Shown here one piece after another: positions 8,572-22,273 of a DNA stretch of 64,000 bases (positions within the stretch are counted from its first letter, which is position 1; each line of letters begins with the position of its first letter). The notes under the pieces were generated by a model, which saw only the letters and a list, made by a program, of their open reading frames with translations, did no database searches and was not told the DNA's origin. The stretch is from assembly GCA_016946835.1 (NCBI GenBank), contig JACVTC010000162.1, positions 15,001 to 79,000 on the forward strand, read 5' to 3'. A program made the position numbers and the translations under genes. This stretch comes from Neocallimastix lanati (nom. inval.) (Eukaryota > Neocallimastigomycota > Neocallimastigomycetes > Neocallimastigales > Neocallimastigaceae).

Positions 8572-10002
8572 TTAAGCACTGTCCTTAGCAGCATTTCTTT
8601 CTTCAATTTCCTTGTTGATCTTTTCAATCTTGTCATCAGTTAAACTGTATCTGGAAATGATAATCATACAAACGATAGCAAGAATACCTGGAATGACACA
8701 GACAGTCCAACGGATAGCTTCTTGAGCAGATGGCTTTTGCTTGTAAAGATCGTTCATTAAGTAGTTGTTAGAGGTGTTACTAATGTTTTGCATAACGAAG
8801 GAAACAATGAAGAAGAGAGAAACGACAACAAGTGGTGGGTTACGAGCGAATTCAGTCCAGAAGTCACTAACCTTGACGGAGTCAACTTGACCTTCTTCCA
8901 TAACAACACGTTCCTTAGTTTGAGTGAAACAGAAGATAAGGATGATGAAACCGATAACGAAGTAAATAGATAAAGTAGTGAACCAAGCCATTGGGTCCTT
9001 TGGTAAAGTACTTTCACCAGCTGGTGGGGAAACGTAACCGGAGGCTTGAATAATCCAACCTGGAATAGCACCACCTAAAGCGAAACCAGCCTTGAAGAAT
9101 AAACCAGTAATAGCATTAACAATAGCGGAAATTCTACGACCAGTCTTCCATTCACCGTAGGAAATAACTTCTGGAACAAGAGCCCATTGGTAACCAGTAG
9201 CGACACAGACACCAGTAGACTTGATTAAGTTACCAATACGGTACCACCAGTCATTAGCGTTCATTCTACTAGCAACGTATAAGATAGCATTACCAGCAAC
9301 AGCAACAGTTAAGAAAACGTAGAACATATTCTTCTTACCAATTAAGTTCTTAATAGCTGGCATGAATGGAACAATGCAAAGGTTTGGAATGTTACCGAAT
9401 AAGTTGAAGAGAATCATGTCCCATGGAATTGGAGTACCACCGACGATAGCGATGAAAAGGAAAAGTAAGGTGTAGACGAAGAAACAACCAATGTTAGCAC
9501 ACCACATACGAAGAGAAGTAAGCATGGTAATTTCATCATTATCTCTAGTTAAAGAAGAGTTAATAGCACCGTATGGAACGTTAACTAAAGTGTAAGATAA
9601 AGATAATAAGATGTAGGTAATGTAGATGTATGGAACGGATGGAGCGAATTTGTTCCAGAAAGTAAGGGCGGAGAAAACGGTTAATGGAATACCACCAATA
9701 ATTAAGTAGGAACGGTATTTACCCCAACGTGGGTGATGCTTATCAATGAAGGCACCAACAATTGGATCCCAAACCATATCAACGAAACGAACGATTAACA
9801 TCAAAGTAGATGCAATACCAGCAGCCTTACTTCTATCACCACCTAAAATGTAAACATCGGTACAGAAGAACATAAGTTGAGAAGCTACAGTTTGGTAAAT
9901 TAAGTTTTGGGCTAAATCACCAGAAGCGAAACCGAATCTTTGAACCCAAGAAAGTTTGTAGAAACCCTTGGCTTCTAAATCTCTCTTATCAACTTCAGAC
10001 AT
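8572..10002 (-). CDS. GPH-family sugar:cation symporter (MelB/XynP type, MFS_2)
   Basis: A 476-residue polytopic membrane protein, the usual length for the glycoside-pentoside-hexuronide:cation symporter family, which imports glycosides or oligosaccharides together with Na+ or H+. Residues 71-97 carry the family signature: D75 and D79 (equivalent to the paired cation-binding Asp of MelB helix II) in DxxxDP, then G83, D87 and RWGKYR at 92-97. A second family stretch, VNVPYGAINSSL, lies near residue 140. About twelve hydrophobic segments follow, and a charged Lys/Glu-rich tail ends the protein. The start is the first ATG in an A-rich context. The codons are much richer in G and C than those of the NRPS genes, with a preference for GGT, ACC, AAC and GTT types that suggests high expression. 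The family is mainly bacterial, and it is intronless here, which fits an acquired gene. The substrate cannot be told from sequence; plant-cell-wall sugars are a reasonable inference. Confidence 0.88.
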   Translation of the reverse strand: MSEVDKRDLEAKGFYKLSWVQRFGFASGDLAQNLIYQTVASQLMFFCTDVYILGGDRSKAAGIASTLMLIVRFVDMVWDPIVGAFIDKHHPRWGKYRSYLIIGGIPLTVFSALTFWNKFAPSVPYIYITYILLSLSYTLVNVPYGAINSSLTRDNDEITMLTSLRMWCANIGCFFVYTLLFLFIAIVGGTPIPWDMILFNLFGNIPNLCIVPFMPAIKNLIGKKNMFYVFLTVAVAGNAILYVASRMNANDWWYRIGNLIKSTGVCVATGYQWALVPEVISYGEWKTGRRISAIVNAITGLFFKAGFALGGAIPGWIIQASGYVSPPAGESTLPKDPMAWFTTLSIYFVIGFIILIFCFTQTKERVVMEEGQVDSVKVSDFWTEFARNPPLVVVSLFFIVSFVMQNISNTSNNYLMNDLYKQKPSAQEAIRWTVCVIPGILAIVCMIIISRYSLTDDKIEKINKEIEERNAAKDSA

Positions 10003-12559
10003 TATTTATTTGTTTTTTTTTTTAACTTAAATTAATTTAATCTTTTATTATATATATTTTTATTATATTTATTATTTATTTTTATTTATAATTTTTTTTT
10101 TATTAAATAAGTAATAGATTTACTTATTTTGGTTCTTGAAGAAGAAAATAAAAATATAAATAAATGTTCTCCTTTTTATACTCTTTTGATTTTACTATCA
10201 AAACAATATAAATTTTAAGGTTTAAATCCAATAATAATATTAATTTATTAATTTCATATATTAATAATTGAATCATTTATATTATTTTGTTCATATTTAT
10301 TAACATTTTAATCATCATTAAATTAAATTTAAATAAAATATATATATATAAAAAAAAATGAAAGTTACACAAATCATGTATTATTAAAATACAATATTAA
10401 TTATCTTTTTATTATTTTTTTTTTTTTTTAAAAAAATATATTAAATATAAAATATCTGTCTATCTAATATAATATAATATAAAGTAATATAATAGAAAGG
10501 TTGGAATATACCAATAAACAAATATTATTCTTTTTTTTTTTTTTTTTTTTATCTTTGATGATTCATTTTTATTAAAAATATAAATTATAATTGTCTATAT
10601 ATATTTTTTACTATTTTTCTTATTGTTTTAACTATTTTTCTTATTGTTTTTGATATTTTTCTTATTCTTTTTACTATTTTTCTTATTCTTTTTACTATTT
10701 ATTTTGATTGATTTTATTATTATTTTATTTTTATTATATCTTTTTAACTATATGTTTTTTTTTTTTTTTTTGATATTTTTTTTGTTGTTGTTTTCTACTA
10801 TATTAAGAAATAAATAATTTCATTTTTTAATTAATAAATTAATTAATTAAATTTTTTTTTTTTTAATCATTTAAATTAAAAATAAAAATCGATCAACCTT
10901 TCTATGTTCCAAATCTTTTCATCATCCTGTAAATGTAAATGTAAATGTAAATGAATATTATTTAATCCTATTATAGAATTACATATGTTACATATGAAAA
11001 GTGGCGCATTATTATAAATTGGTATTTTTAAAATAAATAGTTATAATATATCATTAAATAATAATGTAGAAATGCTGTATTACATGATGCAATATTCCCA
11101 AATACATCCAGCATTTACTCATTATCACATTTTTTAAGCCAATATTTATCCTTTTTAAATTAATAAATACTATTTATATTTTGTGTAATAAAATTTATAT
11201 TACAATATATTATTGTAAAAATTATCTTTTACCATAGTTGGAAATATATTATGTACATTAATTATTCAATATATTAAATTATATTGTTTATAATATATAT
11301 TTAAATTATGTACGATCCTTTTTTTTTTTTTTTTAATGACTATTTTCTATTAATTAAATATTGATATATTCATAGAATATAATAATATATATAAAATATA
11401 TTGATATATTAGATTCATATATTAGATTCATATAATAATATATTTGTGTAATATATTGATATAATATTCATATGGAATAGATTCATTTCAATTTGATAAT
11501 TTCTTTTTTAGAATTTGTGTAATTTTTTGGTGTAAAAGTTAAAAACTTTAAAATTTATAAATTTGAACTTCCATCATAGATTTTAATCATTTTATATCCC
11601 CCAACTTCAATTTTATTTAAATCATATAAAATACTAAATTTAAATTATTATAATAAAGAATTAAAAAAAAAAAAAATAGTAATTATAATAAAAGATTGTA
11701 TTTATAAATAATTAATAATAATAATAATAATAATTAATAATAATAATAATAATAATTAATAATAACTAAATGAATATTAATAATAATAACTAAATGAATA
11801 ATGATCATCAAAAATTTTAAATATAAATTTTTTTTTAAAAAAAAATAATAAAATAATTAATATTTTTTTTTATTAATTAATGAATTATTAATTAATTATT
11901 TTATTTATATAATAACTATTATTTATTTAAGAACTTTAATATATTCAACATTATTATTATTTAAATATTTGTTTATTTATTTTCTTCTATAATAATTATT
12001 TTTTTATATGTCACTTCTAAAAACACGCCACATTGCAAAATGTATCACATTCCTTTCCAATGTGGTGCATTTCTCAAAAAGTTTATTTATTATTGATTGA
12101 TGGATTGATGGATTGATTTAAACAAAAAATGTGTTTAGGAACTTTTTTCATTATGAATGCTTAAAATATATATATATATCTAATTATTTATTATTAATGA
12201 AATAAATGATTGATGACTTTAATATTATCAATAGTTTTATACATTTAGTGTGGCGTTAAATAATATTTATACAAGCCATTTTCCAAAATTCACTGCTCTG
12301 TTTAATTCTTAAATTATCCTATGAATGGAAATGTGGCTCGTATCAAAAGAGATGACGTCGATGCTTTTTTCATCCTCTAACTATTGTTGTGCCTATCATC
12401 CCCCAATAAATCAATTAGTCATCATTACTCAAATTTTATTATTAATAAAATATTAAATTGGGTCATTTTGATAATCATTATTTGAATATTATTTAATTTA
12501 TTATTTAATTATTTTATTTATAATTTAATATATTATTTTATTTATTTAATATAAAAAAA
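10003..12559. other. AT-rich intergenic DNA upstream of the transporter gene
   Basis: No gene seen. The first 150 bp must contain the transporter promoter; no defined element stands out apart from poly-T tracts. A CTATTTTTCTTATTGTTTTTA-like unit of about 20 bp is repeated several times at 10607-10700. Scattered short GC-richer words occur, for example at 10999-11007, 12021-12070 and 12340-12410. Confidence 0.5.
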
Positions 12560-12596
12560 TGAATCAAATACATCTATAATAATAATTAATAATAAT

Positions 12597-12654
<58 letters not shown>

Positions 12655-12695
12655 TAATAATAATAATTAATAATAATAAATAAATAATAATAATT

Positions 12696-12734
<39 letters not shown>

Positions 12735-12818
12735 TAATAGTAATAATAATAATAATAATTAATAATAATAATAATTAATAATAATAATAATTAATAATAA
12801 TAATTAATAATAAATAAT

Positions 12819-12850
<32 letters not shown>

Positions 12851-12859
12851 ATTAATAAT

Positions 12860-12901
<42 letters not shown>
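12560..12901. repeat. (TAA)n microsatellite with TTAATAATAA variants
   Basis: About 340 bp of ATA/TAA triplets broken by ATTAAT units. Too simple to code for a plausible protein. Confidence 0.9.
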
Positions 12902-12903
<2 letters not shown>

Positions 12904-13065
12904 TGTCAAATCTTTTGGATATTAAATTATTTAAATAGTAAAAAAAAAAATATTTTTTTTATGTTTTAATCTATATATGGATAGATTGACTATTGACTAT
13001 ATAAGTATATTTATTTATGAATAGATTTAATATCAACTATTTATAGATGAATAGATTGACTATTT

Positions 13066-13265
13066 AATATTTATCTAGGGATAGATTGACTATATACTAT
13101 TGACTATTTAATATTGACTATTGACTATTTAATATTGACTATTCAGTATTTATTATTTATTATTGACTATTGACTATTTAATATTGACTATTCAGTATTT
13201 ATTATTTATTATTGACTATTGACTATTGACTATTGACTATCGACTATTTATTATTTACTATTATA
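13066..13265. repeat. TATTGACTATT minisatellite
   Basis: Repeated words TATTGACTATT, TTTAATATTGACTAT and TTCAGTATTTATTATTTATT occur in imperfect tandem over about 200 bp, directly before the heptamer satellite. Confidence 0.75.
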
Positions 13266-13430
13266 ATTCATTTTTTTCATTTTTATTTTATGTTTTTTTT
13301 TGTCTAAAAATGTTTATTTAATTTTAATTAAATTAATTTATTCAATTTTAATTAAATTAATTTATTCAATTTTAATTAAATTAATTAAATTTATTGTAGG
13401 TCACCATTATTTTATTTATTTATTTATTAA

Positions 13431-13980
13431 TAAATACTCTTTTTATTATTTATTATTTATTATTTATTATTTATTATTTATTATTTATTTATTAATAAAT
13501 ACTCTTTTTATTATTTATTATTTATTATTTATTTATTAATAAATACTCTTTTTATTATTTATTATTTATTATTTATTATTTATTAATAAATACTCTTTTT
13601 ATTATTTATTATTTATTAATAAATACTCTTTTTATTATTTATTATTTATTAATAAATACTCTTTTTATTATTTATTATTTATTATTTATTATTTATTATT
13701 TATTATTTATTATTTATTATTTATTATTTATTATTTATTATTTATTATTTATTATTTATTATTTATTATTTATTATTTATTATTTATTATTTATTATTTA
13801 TTATTTATTATTTATTATTTATTATTTATTATTTATTATTTATTATTTATTATTTATTATTTATTATTTATTATTTATTATTTATTATTTATTATTTATT
13901 ATTTATTATTTATTATTTATTATTTATTATTTATTAATAAATACTCTTTATTAATTTATTATTTATTATTTATTTATTTT
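13431..13980 (+). repeat. Heptamer satellite (TTATTTA)n, plus orientation
   Basis: Tandem TTATTTA heptamers, about 250 bp without interruption in the middle. The left part has the interspersed word TTAATAAATACTCTTTTT several times. The same composite unit fills 20.1-21.4 kb in this orientation and 18.1-19.6 kb in the opposite one. Apparent reading frames here are by-products of the repeat. Confidence 0.92.
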
Positions 13981-16774
13981 ATTTATTTATTTTATTTATA
14001 TTTTTTTGTCTTTAATTAATTAATTAATAAATTAATTTTTATAATAAAATAGACAAAAAAAAATAAAAATAAACATTAATTATATTAAATTTTTTATTTT
14101 CTATCAATTTGTAGATTGTAGATTATATTTGTACTTATATTGTATTTGTATTTGTATTTGTATTTGTATTTGTATTTGTATTTCATGGGCTTATATTATC
14201 ACTAAATTAAATTTAGAGAGTGATGTAAAAACTCAAAGCAAAAAACTCTAAGGATTAATAAAATAAATACATCATTAATCATGTGAATACATTATGAAAA
14301 TAAATGTGATGGAGATATATTTATGTAAAAAACATAAATATATGTAAATTTATCATTTATTTTCAATCGATTATTTAATAATTATTTTTTATGTATAGAA
14401 ATAATAATTTTTAAAAAATTTAATAGTTTATATTAGATTTTTTTTTTAATAATTTTTCATTATTAATTAACGTTTTATATTTTTACTACTTTGAAAATAA
14501 ATGAATTGCAATCTACATAAAAATAAAAATATAAAAAGTATCTTCTTTAATGATATTAGTTATTTTTTTTTTTTTAAAAAAAAAAAAAAAGAAATAAAAA
14601 TAAGTAGAATAAAAAAAAAAAGTTAATTATTTTCAATTATTCATAATTCTTGCCAAATTTTACCAAATCAATTCTACTTTTTTTTTTTTTTTTAATAATA
14701 TTGAAATTAGATAAAAATTATAAAATCACTTTTAAACTAACAAATTATTATTATAAAATTTCATCCTAAAACAAAGCATCAGAACTTTTTTTTTTATAGG
14801 AAAGAGTGTCTTTTATTAATTAACTATGTCAACTTTTAATATCTTAATGATAGAAGGTTGAACATCTTTTTTTTTTTACTTTTCTCCTATAATTATTATA
14901 AACTAACACAAATTATATATATATTTATATTTATATATATTGTGGCTTTAATATTTATTCTATTAAAATTCTTTTTAAATACATTTGCCACATATTTCAT
15001 CTATGTCATCCATAATACAATTTTTGTTTAGTTCTTAATAAATCTATAAATTATGTTGACATTCAATAAAATAAAATAATAAATATTAAATAATAAATAA
15101 TAAATAATAAATAATAAATAATTAAATAATAAAATAATAAGTAAATAAGAAATAATTAATTAATAATTAATAATTAATAATAATCATCTAAAAAAGATAC
15201 AAAAAATAGTTTTATATTAAACCATAAATTTATTTTTATGTTCAAATGTTTTCTTTTTGTTTTTATTTTTTTTTTATTAATTATATTAATAAACTTATAT
15301 TAAGTTGACTTCATGTGATCATCCATATATTTATTTATTTTTAAATAAAATTTATGATTTTTATTTATCATCGTTAATAATTAAATTAATAATAATAAAT
15401 AATTAAATAATTAAATAAATAAATAATTAAATAATAAATAATAAATAATTAAATAATAAATAATTAAATAATTAAATAAATAATTAAATAATTAAATAAA
15501 TAATTAAATAATTAAATAATAATTAAATAATAATAGGATGATATTATTTAGTTTTGGCTTTTGGTTGTTTTTTAAAGGGAGATATTTTATTCATTTTTTT
15601 ATTAATATATTTTAATATATTTTATTATTTTATTAATATATTTCATATTATATATTAAATATTTAAATATTTAAATGTTATTTAATGTTGAATTAAAATA
15701 AAACAAGAATAAAATTAAAATTATATATAATTTAAACTGAATCTATTTTATTCCTATATAAATTGAATATATTTTATTTTATTCATTTATTTATTCCTAT
15801 ATAAACTAATATATTACATTTATTCATTTCTTAGTAGTCTGAATATATAAGTATATATTTTAATTAAAAAATAAGTAGAATAATAAAATATTAATATATA
15901 TAAAGGATTAATATTTATAAAGTATTAGTATTTCATCATTGTTAATAACTATTATAATAATTAAAAAAATCTTCTAATAAAGAAAAGAGAATATACAAAC
16001 TATAAAAATTATTTATATAAATTAATTATATATATATATATATTTACATAAAAGTTTTTTTTTAAATAATAAAAATTTATCTTTCTTTCAACCCAAAATA
16101 ATCATCTAAAATTAAAATTTATATCAAACCATAAATTTATTTTATCACGTTACTTTTTATTATGTTATTATTTTTATTTGAATTTGATACACGTGATTAT
16201 TAATTAATTTTATTGTTAAGAATTTCATATCCCTTTTACATCAAAATAATACTTTTTTTTTAATTCATTTAATTAATTAAAATTTAAATTAAATACAAAC
16301 CTTATTTATAATTAAATTAAAATGGGAAAAATTACTAAAAAAGTCTAAGAATAATAAAAATTTAATGATTCCAAATAAAAATAAAATAAATTTTTTTTTT
16401 ACCGTTATCATTAAATTAAATTTAATCTATAATAAAACACAATAAATTAAAAAGATTATTGGCTAAATCAAAACATTTTAATATTAAATGAATGTTTTAT
16501 ATATTAAATTTATATTAAAGAATTCTCATCCTTGACATTTAATTTAAAAATTATTTAAAATCAATATCTATTTCTATTGAGAATATATCAGATAATATAT
16601 TTACAATATATTTGTGTTTTATCTACAATATATCTATGCTATATCTTTAATATATATAATATATAATATATATAATAATTTTAAGCATTGGTTCATATGA
16701 CGTTATACCATGAAAAGATTTAGAAAGATATCCCCCACAAAAATACATCAATTTTTATGTTTATTTATCTATTT

Positions 16775-16806
<32 letters not shown>

Positions 16807-17027
16807 TTATTTTATATATTTGTTAAACTTCATAATTATGTCAATTTTATATAAAATGATGACTCCTATTATTCAGTTCAGTAAAGATTTAAACTAATAT
16901 GAATATATATGTATATATTGTGGCTTGTATATTTAATTTATTTTATACATTAACATGTATTATTTAATATGGTTTTAATCAATATGACATTTCATATGTT
17001 TTACCAATCTAACGATATTTATTAATT

Positions 17028-17063
<36 letters not shown>

Positions 17064-17395
17064 TTAATAATTAATTATTTATTTATTTAATAAATGATTT
17101 CTTTTTAATTGATTTAACCCTTTGTTCGAGGAAAGTATTTGTTTGGGATTTAAAATTTATTAATAAATTTATATAAAGGTTTATTCTTTATTTATGATCT
17201 ATTCTTTTTTTTATATATTATTATTCCATTATTTATTAATTCATTATTAATAAAATTAACTTCTTTTCTTATTATTATTCATTTATTCAATTATTCAATT
17301 ATTCAATTATTCAATTACCATCTTTTATGTATTCTTTCTTTATTCATTCATTATTTATTTTTATTTAATAAATAAATAAGAAAACAATATTATTA
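13981..17395. other. Gene-free AT-rich DNA with short tandem repeats
   Basis: No gene seen. It contains (TATTTG)n at about 14139-14183 and AAATAATTAAATAAT-type repeats at 15065-15180 and 15370-15530. A dispersed pair shares ATAATCATCTAAAA followed by AAACCATAAATTTATTTT (about 15180 and 16100). Confidence 0.5.
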
Positions 17396-17720
17396 TTACA
17401 ATTTATTATTTATTTATTATTTATTATTTATTATCTATTATTATTATTATTTTATATTTATTTATTATTATATTTAATTATTTATTATTTATTATTTATT
17501 ATTTATTATTTATTATTTATTAATAAATATTCTTTTTTTGTATTATTTATTATTTATTATTTATTATTCAATTATTTATTATTTATTATTTATTATTTAT
17601 AAATAAATACTCTTTTTATTATTTATTATTTATTATTTATTATTCATTATTTATTATTTATTATTTATTATTTAATTATTTAATATTTATTATTATTTAT
17701 TATTTAATTATTTAATTATT
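17396..17720 (+). repeat. Heptamer satellite, short plus-orientation block
   Basis: TTATTTA heptamers with two diverged copies of the AATAAATACTCTTTTT word. The 60 bp just before it (from about 17333, TTTATTCATTCATTATTTAT) recur almost exactly before the block at 20.09 kb, so the block edges were duplicated together. Confidence 0.8.
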
Positions 17721-17799
17721 TGTTATTAAATATTTATTAGTTATAACTTTATATTTTTCAATATTCTTTTTTTTTTTCAATAATAATATTTATTATTAT

Positions 17800-17910
17800 T
17801 ATTATTATCTGTTATTATTATTATTGTTATTATTAAATTTTATTATTATTATTATTAAATTTTATTATTATTATTATTAAATTTTATTATTATTATTATT
17901 AAATTTTATT
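17800..17910 (+). repeat. 18-bp tandem repeat (TTATTATTATTATTAAAT)
   Basis: Four to five tandem copies of an 18-bp unit consisting of ATT triplets and AAATTT. Confidence 0.8.
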
Positions 17911-18105
17911 ATTTATTACTTATTATTTATTTATTTTTTCTTTTTTTTTTTTTTCTTATTTTTTATTTTCTGTTATTATCTGTTATTATTTTTTAGCCAA
18001 ATGATGGTTGTTGACCCTTTTTTTGTCACCCAATCGATCGATGGTACAGTTTTTACAAAAAAAAATAATAAAAGAATAAAAAGAATATAAAAAATAATTT
18101 ATTAT

Positions 18106-19560
18106 TTATGAATAATTAAGTGAATAATATTTAAGAATAATAAATAAATAAATAATAAATATTAAATAATAAATATTAAATAATAAATAATAAATAATAA
18201 ATAATAAATAATTGAATAATAAATAATAAATAATTGAATAATAATTAGAATAATGGAATAATAATAACTGATAATTAATAATAAATAAATAATAAATAAA
18301 TAAACAATAAATAAACAATAAATAAACAATAAATAATAAATAAATAAATAATAAATAATAAATAATAAATAATAAATAATAAATAATAAATAATAAATAA
18401 TAAATAATTGAATAATAAATAATAAATAATAAATAATGGAATAATAAATAATAAATAATAAATAATAAATAATAAATAATAAATAATAAATAATAATAAT
18501 AAATAATAAATAATAAATAATAAATAATAAATAATAAATAATTGAATAATAAATAATAAATAATAAATAATGGAATAATAAATAATAAATAATAAATAAT
18601 AAATAATAAATAATAAATAATAAATAATAAATAATAAATAATAAATAATAAATAATAAATAATAAATAATAAATAATAAATAATAAATAATAAATAATAA
18701 ATAATAAATAATAAATAATTGAATAATAAATAATAAATAATAAATAATAAATAATAAATAATAAATAATTGAATAATAAATAATAAATAATAATAAGAGT
18801 ATTTATTAATAAATAATAATATAATAATAAATAATAAATAATAAGAGTATTTATTAATAAATAATAAATAATAAATAATTGAATAATAAATAATAAATAA
18901 TAAATAATAAATAATAAATAATAAATAATTGAATAATAAATAATAAATAATAATAAGAGTATTTATTAATAAATAATAATATAATAATAAATAATAAATA
19001 ATAAGAGTATTTATTAATAAATAATAAATAATAAATAATAAATAATAAATAATAAATAATAAATAATAAATAATAAATAATAAATAATAAATAATAAATA
19101 ATTGAATAATAAATAATAAATAATAAATAATAAATAATTGAATAATAAATAATAAATAATAAATAATGGAATAATAAATAATAAATAATAAATAATAAAT
19201 AATAAATAATAAATAATAAATAATAAATAATAAATAATAAATAATAAATAATAAATAATAAATAATAAATAATAAATAATAAATAATAAATAATAAATAA
19301 TAAATAATAAATAATAAATAATTGAATAATAAATAATAAATAATAAATAATAAATAATAAATAATAAATAATTGAATAATAAATAATAAATAATAAGAGT
19401 ATTTATTAATAAATAATAAATAATAAATAATAAGAGTATTTATTAATAAATAATAAATAATAAATAATAAGAGTATTTATTAATAAATAATAAATAATTG
19501 AATAATAAATAATAAATAATTAAATAATAAATAATAAATTAATAAAATTAATAATAAATA
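18106..19560 (-). repeat. Heptamer satellite, inverted block of about 1.45 kb
   Basis: Tandem AATAAAT heptamers, the reverse complement of the blocks on either side. About seven copies of the word AAGAGTATTTATTAATA are interspersed, the complement of TATTAATAAATACTCTT. Longer units are also duplicated: most of 18720-18860 recurs at about 18850-19010, including the irregular stretch AATAATATAATAATAA. Confidence 0.92.
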
Positions 19561-20090
19561 AATAAATAATTTTTATGTCTCTTCTTTCTTTCTTTTGTTT
19601 ATCTTAAACCATTTTTGATATTGTTTAAAATGCTTTTTTTTTAAACTTAAACTTTTATAGTATTAGGAATTAAAACTACAGAAACAAATATTTATTATAT
19701 ATGGAATTAAAATTACTGAAACAAATATTTTTATCATAGATAATACTGGTATAGATAATACTTGAAAATATATATATTCAATAAAATTTTAATTATTTTA
19801 ATATTTAATAATATATAAAAATATTTATATTATTTAATCTCATAATAAATGTACATCAATAATGTACATAAACAAATAAATGTACATCAATAACGTACAT
19901 CAATAATTCGATGGATGAAAAAAAAAAATAATAATTCTATGAAATAAAACAATGAAATAAAATATAAAATGAACAACAGAGGTAGAAAAAGAAATAAACA
20001 GATAAATGTAGTGATTGATTCTTTATTCATTCATTATTTATTTTTATTTAATAAGTAAATAAGAAAACTATACTATTATTATTACTATTA

Positions 20091-21455
20091 TTGCAATTTA
20101 TTATTTATTTATTATTTATTATTTATTATTTATTATTTTTATTTATTTATTTATTAATAAATACTCTTTTTATTATTTATTATTTATTATTTATTAATAA
20201 TTATTTATTATTTATTATTCAATTGTTTATAATAAATACTCTTTTTATTATTTATTATTTATTATTTATTACTTATTATTTATTATTTATTATTTATTAA
20301 TAAATACTCTTTTTATTATTTATTATTTATTATTTATTATTTAATTATTTATTATTTAATTATTCATTATTTATTATTTATTAATAAATACTCTTTTTAT
20401 TATTTATTATTTATTATTTATTATTTTTATTTATTTATTTATTAATAAATACTCTTTTTATTATTTATTATTTATTATTTATTAATAATTATTTATTATT
20501 TATTATTCAATTGTTTATAATAAATACTCTTTTTATTATTTATTATTTATTATTTATTACTTATTATTTATTATTTATTATTTATTAATAAATACTCTTT
20601 TTATTATTTATTATTTATTATTTATTATTTATTAATAAATACTCTTTTTATTATTTATTATTTATTATTTATTAATAAATACTCTTTTTATTATTTATTA
20701 TTTATTATTTATTATTTATTAATAAATACTCTTTTTATTATTTATTATTTATTATTTATTTATTTTATTTATTAATAAATACTCTTTTTATTATTTATTA
20801 TTTATTATTTATTATTTATTAATAAATACTCTTTTTATTATTTATTATTTATTATTTATTATTTATTAATAAATACTCTTTTTATTATTTATTATTTATT
20901 ATTTATTATTTATTAATAAATACTCTTTTTATTATTTATTATTTATTATTTATTTATTATTTATTAATAAATACTCTTTTTATTATTTATTATTTATTAT
21001 TTATTAATAAATACTCTTTTTATTATTTATTATTTATTATTTATTAATAAATACTCTTTTTATTATTTATTATTTATTATTTATTAATAAATACTCTTTT
21101 TATTATTTATTATTTATTATTTATTAATAAATACTCTTTTTATTATTTATTATTTATTATTTATTATTTATTATTTATTATTTATTAATAAATACTCTTT
21201 TTATTATTTATTATTTATTATTTATTTATTATTTATTAATAAATACTCTTTTTATTATTTATTATTTATTATTTATTATTTATTATTTATTATTTATTAT
21301 TTATTATTTATTATTTATTATTTATTATTTATTATTTATTATTTATTATTTATTATTTATTATTTATTATTTATTATTTTTATTTATTTATTTATTTATT
21401 ATTATTTATTATTTATTATTCAATTATTTATTATTCAATTGTTTATTAATAAATA
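20091..21455 (+). repeat. Heptamer satellite, plus block with 40-bp higher-order unit
   Basis: About 22 copies of AATAAATACTCTTTTT embedded in TTATTTA heptamers over 1.36 kb. Between 20961 and 21160 the period is exactly 40 bp for five consecutive copies. A longer unit is also duplicated (about 20091-20300 and 20400-20600). It ends at the edge of the MULE-related region. Confidence 0.93.
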
Positions 21456-21462
21456 CTCTTTT

Positions 21463-21600
21463 TTTGAATGTGGTTCATTTCGCCAATTTTTATAATACAA
21501 ATTTTCAATACGCCATTTATTTTTAATGGCTTGTAAAATTTTTTGTTAACGCCATAAAAATTTTAATACAATTATATTTAAAAAAAATAAATGTATAAAT
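21463..21600. repeat. Extra copy of the MULE left-end sequence
   Basis: This repeats the sequence at 22052-22190 in the same orientation: GAATGTGGTTCATTTCGCC, then AATACGCCAT, TTAATGGCTT and AACGCCATAAAAATTT, against GAATGTGGTCCATTTCGCC, AATAAGCCAT, TTTGTGGCTT and TACGCCATAAAATTT. It is probably a second, solitary transposon end. Confidence 0.5.
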
Positions 21601-22273
21601 AAATAAACAAACAAATAAATAAATAAATAAAGAATGTAAAAAGTATATAAAATAAAATAAAATAAATAGTAGAATATGAATATAAAGTATAGATTAAATA
21701 AAATAGAATAAAATAAATAACCAAACGAAATAATCAGAATTCTGTAATTCAAAAGTTTAATTTATAAAGCTTATTAAATTTATACATTTTAAATAAATAT
21801 TTAAATACTTCTCTATAATTAATAATTTTATCATTATAATTATTTTTTTTTAATAACATTTAAATAAATGAATTATTATTAATAATATTTATATTTTTAA
21901 TAACAATTATATTTTTATATAATTTTTTTATTAATAGCATTTAAATAAAGAATTAAAATCATAAAATCTAACCATTATATGATTTATTTAATTATTCACT
22001 TAATAATTAATTTAAAAATTGAAATAACAAAATAACACAATAAAATAATGTTGAATGTGGTCCATTTCGCCAATTTTTTTTTGAAATTTTAATAAGCCAT
22101 CTATTTATTTGTGGCTTTTAAAATTTATATTATTACGCCATAAAATTTAATTAATTTTAAGTAAAAAAGAAATAAATGTATAAATAAATAAGTAAATAAA
22201 TAAATAAATAAAAATTAAAAAGGTCAATAAAAAATAAAATATTTTTATATAATTTTTTTTTTTTGACAATCAT

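Noticed and set aside
8757-9074. Second minus-strand frame of 105 codons (and a plus-strand one at 8788-8973) inside the sugar transporter gene
   Set aside because: The transporter frame has full family motifs over the same bases; the others have no recognisable features.
12560-12901. CRISPR-like or other regular spacer array
   Set aside because: Only simple triplet repeats; there are no unique spacers, and the organism appears eukaryotic.
13300-13539. Open frames of Tyr/Leu/Ile/Phe-rich composition over the satellites (also 18106-18318, 20091-20300 and 26536-26853)
   Set aside because: They are translations of 5-7 bp tandem repeats without any non-repeat coding sequence.
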